Notes under the pieces: generated by a model
The model's database searches: none
What the model saw: the letters and a program-made list of their open reading frames with translations, nothing else
Told to the model about the DNA's origin: nothing
Made by a program: the position numbers and the translations under genes
Part shown: positions 1-7,915 of the stretch, piece by piece
Layout: each line of letters starts with the position of its first letter
Position numbering within the stretch: the stretch's first letter is position 1
From: a bacterium
GTDB lineage: Bacteria > Cyanobacteriota > Vampirovibrionia > Gastranaerophilales > Gastranaerophilaceae
Direction: 5' to 3'
Assembly (NCBI GenBank): GCA_014803505.1
Contig: JAAVBM010000098.1
Coordinates: 1 to 42,023 of the forward strand
DNA: 42,023 nt

Positions 1-558
1 GCAAGGTTTGCTAATACATACAAAGAAATGTACAATCAAGGCCGAGGCTCAATATATCATATGCAAAATCTTGGATTAGAAATTCCTAGAGAGTTCAAAA
101 TTTCTGCCGGATATGCGTTAAGTAACAGATATAATGACTTGCTTGCTAACAGCGATGGTTTTGTTGATTGTTCAGTGATTCAGCAGATTTCTGATATCAA
201 TTTTGAATCCAGAAAGATGAATATTGAAATCGATAAAACTCCTTCTAATAAAAATTTTGCGAAAAAAATTATAACTAATTTAAATCGTTTGACTAAGAGT
301 TTTGAAATACAGCAAGCAAATACTATTGTTGAATTGTTTGAAGTAATTGGTAAACTAGAACTTCAAATTGATATTTCCGAGGCTCAAAATATTTATTACA
401 ATAAAATATATCATCGAATTGGAGATATTATTGATAATAACGGTAAGGAACCTTCAGAAAAAGATATTGAATTTATCAAAATTTTGTTAACAATAGGTAT
501 ACATTTGAATATTAATGTTGAGTTTTATAAAGTTAAGCTTGATAAATTAGAACTGTAA
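1..558 (+). CDS. C-terminal part of an unidentified protein, cut by the window edge (possibly DUF3536/GH57 type)
   Basis: The reading frame is open from base 1 and ends with TAA at 556-558, so this is the 3' end of a longer gene. An internal ATG at 28 has no ribosome binding site and is unlikely to be the start. The visible ~185 residues are soluble and mostly helical. The opening (FANTYKEMYNQGRGSIYHMQ, then a PREFKISAGYALSNRYNDLL stretch) resembles my recollection of the C-terminal DUF3536 region found on GH57 alpha-amylase/mannosidase-like proteins of cyanobacterial relatives. That is a weak memory-based match, and no catalytic domain lies within the window. Downstream genes are on the same strand but have their own promoter-like -10. 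Confidence 0.45.
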   Translation, partial: ARFANTYKEMYNQGRGSIYHMQNLGLEIPREFKISAGYALSNRYNDLLANSDGFVDCSVIQQISDINFESRKMNIEIDKTPSNKNFAKKIITNLNRLTKSFEIQQANTIVELFEVIGKLELQIDISEAQNIYYNKIYHRIGDIIDNNGKEPSEKDIEFIKILLTIGIHLNINVEFYKVKLDKLEL

Positions 559-607
559 TTAACATAACTTAATAAAAAAGCAAATTATTTCTATAAAAAG
601 ACTTTAA

Positions 608-613
608 TATAAT
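608..613 (+). promoter_or_regulatory. -10 element (TATAAT) for the hypothetical gene pair at 639-1973
   Basis: A perfect TATAAT lies 25 bases before the ATG at 639. No convincing -35 box is present at 17 bases. An AGGGG Shine-Dalgarno at 623-627 follows. Confidence 0.35.
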
Positions 614-638
614 AGGTAGAATAGGGGTAATTGTATTT

Positions 639-1487
639 ATGCAGGTTACAGGACAAAATATTCAACAACAAAAAATGCCTCAAGTACAGTATAATTGTAA
701 TTATAACTGTGGAAATAATGCTGTCACGACTCCTCAACAGCCGGTTCAAGCTCCAGTGATGACACAAGCTCAATATGCTTATCCGCAGAATTATTATATT
801 CCGCAGCAAATTCCTCAGGCTCAAAATTTGCAAGTTCCAGCATCAACTTCGGGAGTTAATATTCAAATATTTAATCCATCAGTAACTCCTGCAGGTGCTC
901 AATCTCCAACTTATAATGTTAATGCACCTTGTTATCCGTCCAATTATTATACAAATCCAATTGGATGTCCTCAACAGCCGGAAACTTCTGTTCAAGGTAT
1001 CGATTCAACAGAGAAAGCTACAACTGTTGAAACCTCTGAAACAAAAGAAAAAGAAGAAAAGAAAACTGAAAAGAAAAAAATTGTTCAATTAACTGATGAT
1101 TATATAAAAAATCTTGAAAATTATTTGAATAGTCAAGAAGCCGAAATAAGATTAACTGCAGCAAAAGAAGTTTATGCAAGACTAGAGGAAGATTCTTCTA
1201 GAAAAGATGATAAAGCTTTGAATGCGTTGATTAATAAAATGCTTCAAGATCCGTCACAAGAAATCAGAATATTAGCTCTTTCTGCTCTTCAGGGTAGAAT
1301 TGTTACCGGTGATGATTATACCGTAGGTGTTTTGACCAGAATGCAGCAAGATAAAGAACATTATGGTATGGATGCAATAGATGCCAGCCGAATTTTACTC
1401 CAAATGTCAGGTCAGCAAATAGAAAAAGATGTTCCTGTCTCTGAAAAGAAAGAAAAAGAAACTAAGACAGAAAAAAGTAATAAGTAG
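639..1487 (+). CDS. Hypothetical protein: Gln/Pro-rich N-terminus plus HEAT-like helical domain
   Basis: 282 residues, function not recognised. Residues ~1-125 are rich in Gln, Pro, Asn and Tyr and likely disordered. Residues ~126-150 are a highly charged Lys/Glu linker. Residues ~150-265 form an all-helical segment with the pattern of two to three HEAT/armadillo-like repeats (SQEAEIRLTAAKEVYARL and PSQEIRILALSALQGR both carry the D/E-x-R-x-x-A-A/L signature). A second charged Lys/Glu tail ends the protein. There is no signal peptide or membrane segment. The start follows an AGGGG box. The next gene begins 12 bases later, so the two are probably co-transcribed. A scaffold or protein-binding role is a guess from the HEAT-like pattern. 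Confidence 0.7.
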   Translation: MQVTGQNIQQQKMPQVQYNCNYNCGNNAVTTPQQPVQAPVMTQAQYAYPQNYYIPQQIPQAQNLQVPASTSGVNIQIFNPSVTPAGAQSPTYNVNAPCYPSNYYTNPIGCPQQPETSVQGIDSTEKATTVETSETKEKEEKKTEKKKIVQLTDDYIKNLENYLNSQEAEIRLTAAKEVYARLEEDSSRKDDKALNALINKMLQDPSQEIRILALSALQGRIVTGDDYTVGVLTRMQQDKEHYGMDAIDASRILLQMSGQQIEKDVPVSEKKEKETKTEKSNK

Positions 1488-1499
1488 TAAGGTTTAATT

Positions 1500-1973
1500 A
1501 TGCATATAGGTAGTAGTATTAAATCATTTATACAAAATCATGGCACCAAAATTATAACAAAAGGTGTTGGATTGACTGCTCTTGGAGCTGTTTGTTATGA
1601 TGCTCACTATGTTGGTAAAATAACTTCAGATACTTATGCTAGTGAAAAAGATGCCGCATCCGTCGGGTATTATTTGAATAATTCATTATATTCAACCAAT
1701 ATGAGTAAGATTCAAGAAAATCTTAAAGATGCATCTTATGAGATGGAGCTGGATTGTGGTTGGAAACGATTTATTAATTCCGGAATTGGCTATATAAAAG
1801 GCTTTACATCAATGCTAATAAGCCATGTTGTACCTTTTGGGCTTGGTTTAGGTGCTTTATTAACTAAGGGGAAAGCTTCCAAAATCTGTGCCGGAGGTTT
1901 GGGTTTATATGCAGGTTATGAAATTCTTAAAAATTTCTTTGGCTGGGGAGCTCCAGGCGGATTATCTAAATAA
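1500..1973 (+). CDS. Hypothetical protein with C-terminal hydrophobic glycine-rich segments
   Basis: 157 residues, not recognised. Residues ~18-35 are Gly/Ala/Leu-rich (TKGVGLTALGAVCYDAHYVG). Residues ~95-125 (FTSMLISHVVPFGLGLGALL) and ~128-150 (ICAGGLGLYAGYEILKNFFG) look like one or two membrane-inserted hairpins. The middle, residues ~36-90, is polar. It sits 12 bases after the HEAT-like gene and is probably in the same transcript. It ends two bases before the convergent trmD stop, with no visible terminator between them. Membrane association is inferred from hydrophobicity only. Confidence 0.65.
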   Translation: MHIGSSIKSFIQNHGTKIITKGVGLTALGAVCYDAHYVGKITSDTYASEKDAASVGYYLNNSLYSTNMSKIQENLKDASYEMELDCGWKRFINSGIGYIKGFTSMLISHVVPFGLGLGALLTKGKASKICAGGLGLYAGYEILKNFFGWGAPGGLSK

Positions 1974-1975
1974 CA

Positions 1976-2668
1976 TTACTTATTATTATCAATATATTTT
2001 TGGTATAAGTCTGGACGACGTTTTTTGGTCCGTTCCAGTTGTTGTTGGAAGCGAAATTCGTTGATTTCTTTATGATTGCCGTTCAATAATATTTCAGGAA
2101 CTTTATAACCTCTAAAATCCCTAGGCTTTGTGTATTGTGGGTATTCTAATAATCCGTTAGTAAAACTATCTTCTTCAGCAGATTCAATTTTTCCTAAAGT
2201 CCCTTCAATTTTACGACTTACGGCATCTATTAAGCATAATGCAGGTAATTCTCCACCTGTTAACACAAAGTCTCCAATAGATATTTCTCTTGGTTGAATA
2301 ATCTCGCGTATTCGTTCATCATAACCTTCATAATGGCCGCAAAGCATTATGATTTGATTATACTTAGCAAGTTCAATAACTAAATTTTCATTTAACGGTT
2401 CACCTTGAGGAGAAAGCATAACCGTTATTGAATTTTCTGCTTTTGTTATGCTGTCATATGCGTCAATATATGGTTGTGGTGCCAGTACCATTCCTGCCCC
2501 GCCTCCATAAGGCGTATCATCAACCTTTTTGTGTTTATCTAAGGTAAAATCTCTGGGATTTATTGTTTTAACATCAAAAATTCCTGATTCTCGAGCACGT
2601 TTCATAATGCTGACGTCGCAATAGTTTTGAATAATTTCTGGAAATAACGTTAAAACTTCAAATATCAT
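1976..2668 (-). CDS. trmD: tRNA (guanine-N1-)-methyltransferase TrmD
   Basis: 230 residues, normal bacterial length. TrmD uses S-adenosylmethionine to make m1G37 next to the anticodon of tRNAs reading CCN, CUN and CGG codons, which prevents +1 frameshifting. Visible hallmarks are the N-terminal MIFEVLTLFPE, DDTPYGGGAGMVL, LCGHYEGYDERI and EISIGDFVLTGGELPAL, which build the trefoil-knot SAM site and include the catalytic Asp region. The start codon overlaps the rimM stop by four bases (ATGA type), the classic rimM-trmD coupling. The usual neighbours rpsP and rplS are absent. A zinc-ribbon protein takes the upstream place. Confidence 0.97.
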   Translation of the reverse strand: MIFEVLTLFPEIIQNYCDVSIMKRARESGIFDVKTINPRDFTLDKHKKVDDTPYGGGAGMVLAPQPYIDAYDSITKAENSITVMLSPQGEPLNENLVIELAKYNQIIMLCGHYEGYDERIREIIQPREISIGDFVLTGGELPALCLIDAVSRKIEGTLGKIESAEEDSFTNGLLEYPQYTKPRDFRGYKVPEILLNGNHKEINEFRFQQQLERTKKRRPDLYQKYIDNNK

Positions 2669-3180
2669 TCCAAAAGCCCTTCAATGTTATTTATTATAAT
2701 TTTTTTCTCTTTAATATTTACAATAGGAACAATTGCTTTTACAAATGGAATTAAACATATTTTTTTTGAATTTGTTTTAATTGATATTAAATCGCCAGCA
2801 CCATTATTGGATACTCCAATAACAAACCCTAGCTTTTCATCGTTTTTTGCGTCAAAAACACTTAAGCCTACAAGCTCGTCGATTAAAAATTCATCTTCAT
2901 CCAGATTTTCGCGTACAACATCTTCTTCTACAAATAACAAACAACCCTTATAAGATAAAATGTCATTTATAGAATCGATATTGTTAAACTTAACAATCAA
3001 AAAGTTTTTATTTTGGCGAATTGATGAAATTTCTAATTCTACATATTCATCATCTTTTTTGACAAAAACTGATTCTAAAGCTAAGAAAAAATCTTGCTGA
3101 TTTTTAGAATAACCAACTTTTGCTTCGCCTTTAATACCATGGAAGTTTAGAATTTTTCCAACAGAAATATATTTTGCCAT
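2665..3180 (-). CDS. rimM: Ribosome maturation factor RimM
   Basis: 171 residues. RimM binds S19 and assists maturation of the 30S head domain. The N-terminus (KYISVGKILNFHGIKGEAKV) carries the family's G-x-I-x-x-x-H-G-I-x-G-E motif. A PRC-barrel domain follows (FLIDELVGLSVFDAKNDEKLGFV and AGDLISI). It starts two bases after the stop of the upstream zinc-ribbon gene and overlaps trmD by four bases, so all three are one transcript. Confidence 0.95.
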   Translation of the reverse strand: MAKYISVGKILNFHGIKGEAKVGYSKNQQDFFLALESVFVKKDDEYVELEISSIRQNKNFLIVKFNNIDSINDILSYKGCLLFVEEDVVRENLDEDEFLIDELVGLSVFDAKNDEKLGFVIGVSNNGAGDLISIKTNSKKICLIPFVKAIVPIVNIKEKKIIINNIEGLLE

Positions 3181-3182
3181 AA

Positions 3183-4250
3183 CTATTCTTCCGAAGTTGC
3201 TTCAGTCTTTTTAGGTCTACCTCTTCTTTTTTTAGGAGCCTCTACCGGCGCATCCTCAGAAGTTGGTGTTTCTATATTTTCTTCTGCTTTTTTAGTTTTT
3301 GACGTTTTTTTAGGAGCTTCTACTTTTTGATTTTTGAATTCTTCAGGAGCATCAGGACGTTCTTGGTTCCAACGTTCCATACCCATTTGAGCTCTAACTA
3401 AACCAATACCTACGTGAACTCTCCATTCATCCATTTTAAGCTGAGCCGCAATAATTTTATGGCATCCAATTGGAGGTAACGGCAATAATGGTTCATATAA
3501 CATTTTTATTGCATTTAATTGATCCGGTGTAATTGCAAGTTTACGTTTAGGGAATGGTAATTTTGGAAGCATCATTTTTTGACGAACAAGATTTATTCCA
3601 AAAAATACTTTTCTTGGTTCCAAACCAATTTTTTCACCAATAACTTCATGCGCATCCGGATTTGGAAGTGGCAGCATTAACTTGTATAGCAATTCAATTT
3701 GTTCTAACTGTTCTCTGCTTACAAGTAATTGTTTAGGCGCTTTGTTTCGATTATTCATCGGACGTCTGTTGTTAAATCTATTTTGACCTTGAGGTCTGCG
3801 TTGCTGGAAGCCACCCGGTCTATTATTGTTATAAGGTCTGTTATTATTGTAACCACCTTGTTGACGATTGTCTCTATTATAAGGTCTGTTGTTATTATAA
3901 CCGCCTTGTTGACGATTGTCTCTGTTATAATTTTGGCGATTGTTATTATATCCGCCTTGACGGTTGTAATTATTGTTATAACCACCTTGCTGAGGTCTAT
4001 TGTAAGATCTTTGTTGTGGTCTATAAGGTCTTTGATTATCATCGCCGCCACTAGAATAACTGCTATAAAATTGAGGTTTTTCTTCCTGAGAATATGGAGA
4101 TTCCGTTTGCTGAGAAGCTGATGAACCTTCACTATCAGAAGAACCAACCATCATTTTTTTGTCCGGATATAAACAATCAGGGCATATAACTCTTTTAGGG
4201 TTTTTTGTTTCAAACTCACGACCGCACTTAATGCACTTGTTCACATACAT
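3183..4250 (-). CDS. Zinc-ribbon, Asn/Gly/Arg/Tyr-rich protein with a duplicated helical domain and AT-hook-like tail
   Basis: 355 residues, family not recognised. (1) Residues 6-26 hold a CxxC...CxxC zinc ribbon (Cys6, Cys9, Cys23, Cys26). (2) Residues ~65-170 are low complexity built from RPYNRD and QQGGYNNN blocks, with an exact 16-residue tandem repeat at 109-140. (3) Residues ~175-228 and ~238-291 are two copies of one ~53-residue domain, sharing the pattern QL-x2-I-x2-LY, LPLP, H-x2-I and GI-x-LVR-x2-M. (4) A Lys-rich tail contains KRRGRPKK (about 341-348), an AT-hook-like motif. Basic, Gly/Arg/Tyr-rich tracts are typical of RNA-binding or condensate-forming proteins. The rimM-trmD context suggests a role in ribosome or RNA biology, which is inference. 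The start has an AAGAGG box 8 bases upstream. Confidence 0.85.
   Translation of the reverse strand: MYVNKCIKCGREFETKNPKRVICPDCLYPDKKMMVGSSDSEGSSASQQTESPYSQEEKPQFYSSYSSGGDDNQRPYRPQQRSYNRPQQGGYNNNYNRQGGYNNNRQNYNRDNRQQGGYNNNRPYNRDNRQQGGYNNNRPYNNNRPGGFQQRRPQGQNRFNNRRPMNNRNKAPKQLLVSREQLEQIELLYKLMLPLPNPDAHEVIGEKIGLEPRKVFFGINLVRQKMMLPKLPFPKRKLAITPDQLNAIKMLYEPLLPLPPIGCHKIIAAQLKMDEWRVHVGIGLVRAQMGMERWNQERPDAPEEFKNQKVEAPKKTSKTKKAEENIETPTSEDAPVEAPKKRRGRPKKTEATSEE
3831..3926 (-). repeat. Two 48-bp tandem coding repeats
   Basis: Within the low-complexity part of the zinc-ribbon protein, the 16-residue unit NRDNRQQGGYNNNRPY occurs twice in a row. Partial, degenerate copies continue on both sides. Such repeats can vary in number between strains. 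Confidence 0.8.
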
Positions 4251-4306
4251 AATAAAAGCCTCTTAATTGATAAAAAAATAACTTCATAATAAAAATAATC
4301 TAAGGT

Positions 4307-4335
4307 AATATCCTCTCAATAAAAATCGATTTCAA
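4307..4335 (-). promoter_or_regulatory. Sigma70-type promoter for the zinc-ribbon gene, rimM and trmD
   Basis: On the minus strand a TTGAAA -35 (4330-4335) and a GATATT -10 (4307-4312) are separated by exactly 17 bases, about 57 bases before the ATG. This is inferred from consensus similarity only. Confidence 0.55.
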
Positions 4336-4379
4336 ATAAAAATTTCAACTTTTATACATATTTTAACATAGAATTAAAA

Positions 4380-4400
4380 TATTGGCAAGTCATGCCAATA
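4380..4400 (-). terminator. Hairpin terminator after dtd
   Basis: An 8-bp perfect stem (TATTGGCA / TGCCAATA) with a 5-base loop begins immediately after the dtd stop. It is followed on the minus strand by a T-rich stretch. Confidence 0.6.
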
Positions 4401-4401
4401 A

Positions 4402-4839
4402 CTATTTCTCAATCATAAATGTTACAGGTCCGTCATTGATTAGTGAAACCTCCATCATAGTACGGAATTTACCCGTTTTTACCGAAATATTAAGAGTTTT
4501 AAGCTGCTCAATGAAATATTCATATAATTTTTCTGCTACCTCTGGAGGTGCAGATTTATCAAAGCTGGGGCGAGTACCTTTTTTGCAATCTCCGCATAAA
4601 GTAAATTGAGATACTATAAGAATTTCTCCACCAATATCAATGAGAGAGTGATTCATTTTCTCATTATCATCTTCAAATATTCGTAGTTTTGCTATTTTAT
4701 CGGCAAGTTTTTCGGCATTTAATTTTTCATCGCCTTTTTCAACTCCAAGAAAAACCAAGATACCTGCGCCAATTTCGGAATATAATTCTCCTGAAATTGA
4801 AACTGACGCTTTTTTTACTCTTTGTATAAGTGCTTTCAT
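4402..4839 (-). CDS. dtd: D-aminoacyl-tRNA deacylase (Dtd)
   Basis: 145 residues, full length. Dtd removes D-amino acids (and glycine from tRNA-Ala) from mischarged tRNAs. The N-terminus MKALIQRVKKASVSI is typical. The SQFTL motif (catalytic Ser/Thr platform) appears in LIVSQFTLCGD, and the cross-subunit Gly-cis-Pro motif appears in NDGPVTF near the C-terminus. The start is four bases after the thyX stop, so it is co-transcribed with thyX and ends at a hairpin terminator. Confidence 0.96.
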   Translation of the reverse strand: MKALIQRVKKASVSISGELYSEIGAGILVFLGVEKGDEKLNAEKLADKIAKLRIFEDDNEKMNHSLIDIGGEILIVSQFTLCGDCKKGTRPSFDKSAPPEVAEKLYEYFIEQLKTLNISVKTGKFRTMMEVSLINDGPVTFMIEK

Positions 4840-4843
4840 TTAT

Positions 4844-5554
4844 TTAAACCTTACTAAAAATTTTTTCTTTTGTGATTTTTCTACCACAAGACTTATCTTC
4901 ATCGCAGAATCCAAGACGTTCACATTTTGGTACTAAGTAGTCTTTTAGCCAAGGTTCTTCTTTAATAAGAGCATCACACATAGCTTTTACCATACAACGA
5001 ATTTCGTATTGAGCTCTTGTGCAAAGTCTTAAATTAGCCAAATGAATCAATTCACGTAGGTTCAAACTTGTAACTAATGAACTTGCAGCTGCGTTAGGTA
5101 ATATAAATCTTGCATCTTCTGCAGGTATTCCCGCTTCTACAAATTCTTGGTATTGTTCTGAAATTTGTTCCATAAAATTGATAAATTTTTCTTTTAATTC
5201 TGGATTTTTTTCTATAGTTGGAGGAATTATATAGTCAAATTGCCCTTTTTCTTTTACGTAACGTTGAGATTTTTGAGAGAAAGACATATGTCTATGTCTT
5301 ACTAATTGGTGGGTACATGCTCTTGAAACATTTGAAATTGCAAAAGTTACTTGGATATGTTCAATTGTTGAGTAATGACCGGAGCCGACAACTCTTTTTA
5401 TAAGTTTTAGCATTTTTTCTTCATCATCAGTACTTTCGTATATGTTAATCGGATAGTCTGCACTATAACATGTTCTGCAAGCTGTATAAATTGTTTTTAA
5501 CATATTTTCCGGTTTAGAAATTAAATTAACTACCGGTTTATTATTATTTTCCAT
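4844..5554 (-). CDS. thyX: Flavin-dependent thymidylate synthase ThyX
   Basis: 236 residues. ThyX methylates dUMP to dTMP using methylene-tetrahydrofolate and NAD(P)H through FAD, so no dihydrofolate is released. The diagnostic RHRX7S motif is present in RHRHMSFSQKSQRY. Other family features are TIEHIQVTFAI before it, ARFILPNAA in the middle and the LRLCTRAQYEIR segment near the end. A GAGGAG Shine-Dalgarno precedes the ATG. It is the first gene of the thyX-dtd unit and lies downstream of nrdJ and its terminator, so two deoxynucleotide genes are adjacent. Confidence 0.97.
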   Translation of the reverse strand: MENNNKPVVNLISKPENMLKTIYTACRTCYSADYPINIYESTDDEEKMLKLIKRVVGSGHYSTIEHIQVTFAISNVSRACTHQLVRHRHMSFSQKSQRYVKEKGQFDYIIPPTIEKNPELKEKFINFMEQISEQYQEFVEAGIPAEDARFILPNAAASSLVTSLNLRELIHLANLRLCTRAQYEIRCMVKAMCDALIKEEPWLKDYLVPKCERLGFCDEDKSCGRKITKEKIFSKV

Positions 5555-5640
5555 CCAAAACTCCTCATATAAAATATACTCTTATTCCATCATACTTATT
5601 TTTAATAAGCATGGCAATATTGTTATGTAATCTTATAAAA

Positions 5641-5665
5641 AAAGAGTCTCATTATGAGACTCTTT
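5641..5665 (-). terminator. Rho-independent terminator after nrdJ
   Basis: A 10-bp perfect stem (AAAGAGTCTC / GAGACTCTTT) with a 5-base ATTAT loop has a T tract on the 3' side of the minus strand. It lies 20 bases past the nrdJ stop and upstream of thyX. Confidence 0.85.
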
Positions 5666-5685
5666 TTAATTCTTAATTTTGAAGT

Positions 5686-7707
5686 TTATGAACAACCAGA
5701 GTATCCGCAATTCAAACAAATAAAGCAACCTTCAGCCATTTGAATTTCTGTTCCACATTCCGGACATTTTACAGTTTTAACTTCTCCGGTTGGAGCATAT
5801 TCTTCTACTAATTCTCTCTTTTCTTCAACGGTAGGCTCTGTTTCAACTGGCTTCATTTCTACTGTTTTTTCAGTCTTTTTAGCTTCTAAATTCATTGGTT
5901 GGAACTGTCTTGAATTATTTCTATAAACAGTAATACCTTTCAAATTATTTTTATAAGCTAAAATGTAAGCTTCTTGAATATCTTCACGAGTTGCAGATTC
6001 TACAAAGTTTACTGTTTTAGAAACAGCGTTATCTGTGTGAAGTTGGAATGCTGCTTGCATTTTTACGTGCCAGTATGGAGAAACATCGTGAGCTGTTGCA
6101 AAGATTTGTTTAACTTCATCTGATACGCCATTAACGTGAGCAATAGTTCCATCTTGAGCGATTTGTGACATCATAGATTCTGAATATAATCCGTTAGCCA
6201 CCATATAATCTTTAAAGATTGGGTTAACTTCTAACATTTCAGTACCATCCATAATTAATCTTGAGAACACAAGACCAAATAGAGGTTCAACACCGCCTGA
6301 GGCTGAAGCTATCATTGAAATTGTACCGGTTGGAGCAATACAAGTAGTTGTAGCATTTCTTAAACCATATTGTTTAATACCTGCATCAATTTCAGCCCAT
6401 TTGTCATCTGAAATTTTTCCAGCAGATTTACCTTTGTATTTATTGTAAAGATAATTTTCAGAATCGTAAATACTACCTTTGAAATTATTAAAGCTTCCAC
6501 GTTCTTTAGCCATTTCAATAGATTCTGTTTTAGATACGTAGTCAATAAATTCCATTACTTGACCGGCTAATTTTGTACCCTCTTCTGAATTATATGATAA
6601 GCCCATTTTCATTAACATATCAGCCCAGCCCATAACGCCAAGACCGATTTTTCTATTATTCTGAACCATTTCAGAAATTTGAGGAAGCGGATAATTATTA
6701 ACTGCAATAACATTATCTAAGAATCTCATTGCGGTTCTTGTAGTTTCTTCTAATAAATCCCAATCAACATCCCATCCGTTTGGAGTTTCTTTCATCATTA
6801 AACCTAAGTTGATTGACCCAAGGTTACAAGCTTCGTAAGAAAGAAGAGGAACTTCTCCGCAAGGGTTTGTTGATTCAATAGGGCCAACTTGAGGAGTAGG
6901 GTTATCAGAATTCATTTTGTCAATAAATACGATACCTGGTTCACCGTTTCTCCAAGCTCCATCAACAATTAAATCAAATACTTCTTTTGCATTCATTCTG
7001 CCAACAACTTCGTTGTTTTGAGGATTGATTAAGTCATAATCAGTACCTGCAAGATATGCTTCCATAAATTTATCTGTAATTGCTACAGAAATATTAAAGT
7101 TATTTAATTTACTATTGTCAGATTTGCAGTGAATAAAGTCGATAATATCAGGATGATCAACTCTTAGGATACCCATATTAGCACCACGACGAGTACCACC
7201 TTGTTTTACAGCTTCAGTAGCTGCATTGAATACTTCCATAAAAGATACTGGTCCTGAAGAAACTCCCATAGTTGAACGAACAACACTGTTTCTAGGTCTT
7301 AATCTTGAGAATGAAAAACCTGTTCCTCCGCCTGATTTATGAATCAACGCAGTGTTTTTAACAGTTTCAAAAATACCTTCAAGACTATCTTCTACAGGTA
7401 AAACAAAGCAAGCTGCCAATTGTCCTAATTCTCTGCCAGCATTCATTAGTGTAGGTGAGTTTGGCATAAAATGACGGCTTGTGATTGCTTTATAAAATCT
7501 GTCAGAAAGCTCTTTAACTTCTGATTGTGATTTCCCAAATTGTAAATCACCTGCAGCGATAGTATCTGCAACTCTGCGGAACATATCGGCAGGAGTTTCG
7601 GTACAATTACCGTCTTTATCTCTTTTTAAGTAACGTCTTTCAAGAACTTTCACCGCATTTTCGGATAAGTTCAATGATTCTTTTAAACATGTACTGCTAT
7701 CTGACAC
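5686..7707 (-). CDS. nrdJ: Adenosylcobalamin-dependent (class II) ribonucleotide reductase
   Basis: About 673 residues. The enzyme reduces ribonucleotides to deoxyribonucleotides with a cobalamin-derived thiyl radical, so it works with or without oxygen. Visible signatures: LAACFVLPVEDSLEGIF (first redox Cys), GGGTGFSFSRLRP (substrate loop), NPCGEVPLL and EACNLGSINL (catalytic NxCxE region), and TTTCIAPTGTISMIA (phosphate binding). The C-terminus has a CxxC...CxxC zinc ribbon (CPECGTE, CLNCGY) ending in a Gly-Cys-Ser tail typical of NrdJ. An ATG at 7719 gives four more residues but has no ribosome site. The GGAGG at 7713-7717 lies 5 bases before the GTG at 7707, and the -10 predicts transcription starting near 7719, so the GTG is preferred. 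Confidence 0.95.
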   Translation of the reverse strand: MSDSSTCLKESLNLSENAVKVLERRYLKRDKDGNCTETPADMFRRVADTIAAGDLQFGKSQSEVKELSDRFYKAITSRHFMPNSPTLMNAGRELGQLAACFVLPVEDSLEGIFETVKNTALIHKSGGGTGFSFSRLRPRNSVVRSTMGVSSGPVSFMEVFNAATEAVKQGGTRRGANMGILRVDHPDIIDFIHCKSDNSKLNNFNISVAITDKFMEAYLAGTDYDLINPQNNEVVGRMNAKEVFDLIVDGAWRNGEPGIVFIDKMNSDNPTPQVGPIESTNPCGEVPLLSYEACNLGSINLGLMMKETPNGWDVDWDLLEETTRTAMRFLDNVIAVNNYPLPQISEMVQNNRKIGLGVMGWADMLMKMGLSYNSEEGTKLAGQVMEFIDYVSKTESIEMAKERGSFNNFKGSIYDSENYLYNKYKGKSAGKISDDKWAEIDAGIKQYGLRNATTTCIAPTGTISMIASASGGVEPLFGLVFSRLIMDGTEMLEVNPIFKDYMVANGLYSESMMSQIAQDGTIAHVNGVSDEVKQIFATAHDVSPYWHVKMQAAFQLHTDNAVSKTVNFVESATREDIQEAYILAYKNNLKGITVYRNNSRQFQPMNLEAKKTEKTVEMKPVETEPTVEEKRELVEEYAPTGEVKTVKCPECGTEIQMAEGCFICLNCGYSGCS

Positions 7708-7725
7708 ACTAACCTCCATAATCTA

Positions 7726-7731
7726 ATTATA
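7726..7731 (-). promoter_or_regulatory. -10 element (TATAAT) for nrdJ
   Basis: A perfect minus-strand TATAAT predicts a transcript beginning at about 7719, giving a short leader that holds only the GGAGG site before the GTG start. The -35 is poor. I did not recognise paired NrdR boxes or a B12 riboswitch. Confidence 0.45.
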
Positions 7732-7761
7732 GTCTGTAAAATTATTAACTTCCCAAAAATA

Positions 7762-7789
7762 AAAAAGCATGCTTGAAAACAAGCTTTTT
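7762..7789. other. Hairpin in the nrdJ/opp divergent intergenic region
   Basis: AAAAAGC / GCTTTTT arms enclose an inner TTG-AAAA-CAA hairpin with a 4-base bulge on one side. The shape is terminator-like, but no gene is present to terminate on either strand. The 196-base divergent region (7720-7915) otherwise holds the nrdJ -10 and AT-rich sequence, with no clear opp promoter found. Confidence 0.35.
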
Positions 7790-7915
7790 CAAAAGCATAC
7801 TACATGACAAAACCTAAATGCAAGAAAATTCACTAAAAATAAAAACATTTCGTAACGTTATTTAAATTAACCACAAAGAGAATACATTTATATCTTTTTG
7901 TGATATTCTAAAATC

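Noticed and set aside
3729-4121. Antisense open frame of 130 codons
   Set aside because: It is a shadow of the low-complexity repeat region of the zinc-ribbon gene and has no ribosome site.
7720-7915. Cobalamin riboswitch upstream of nrdJ
   Set aside because: No B12-box-like sequence and the predicted leader is only about 12 bases long.
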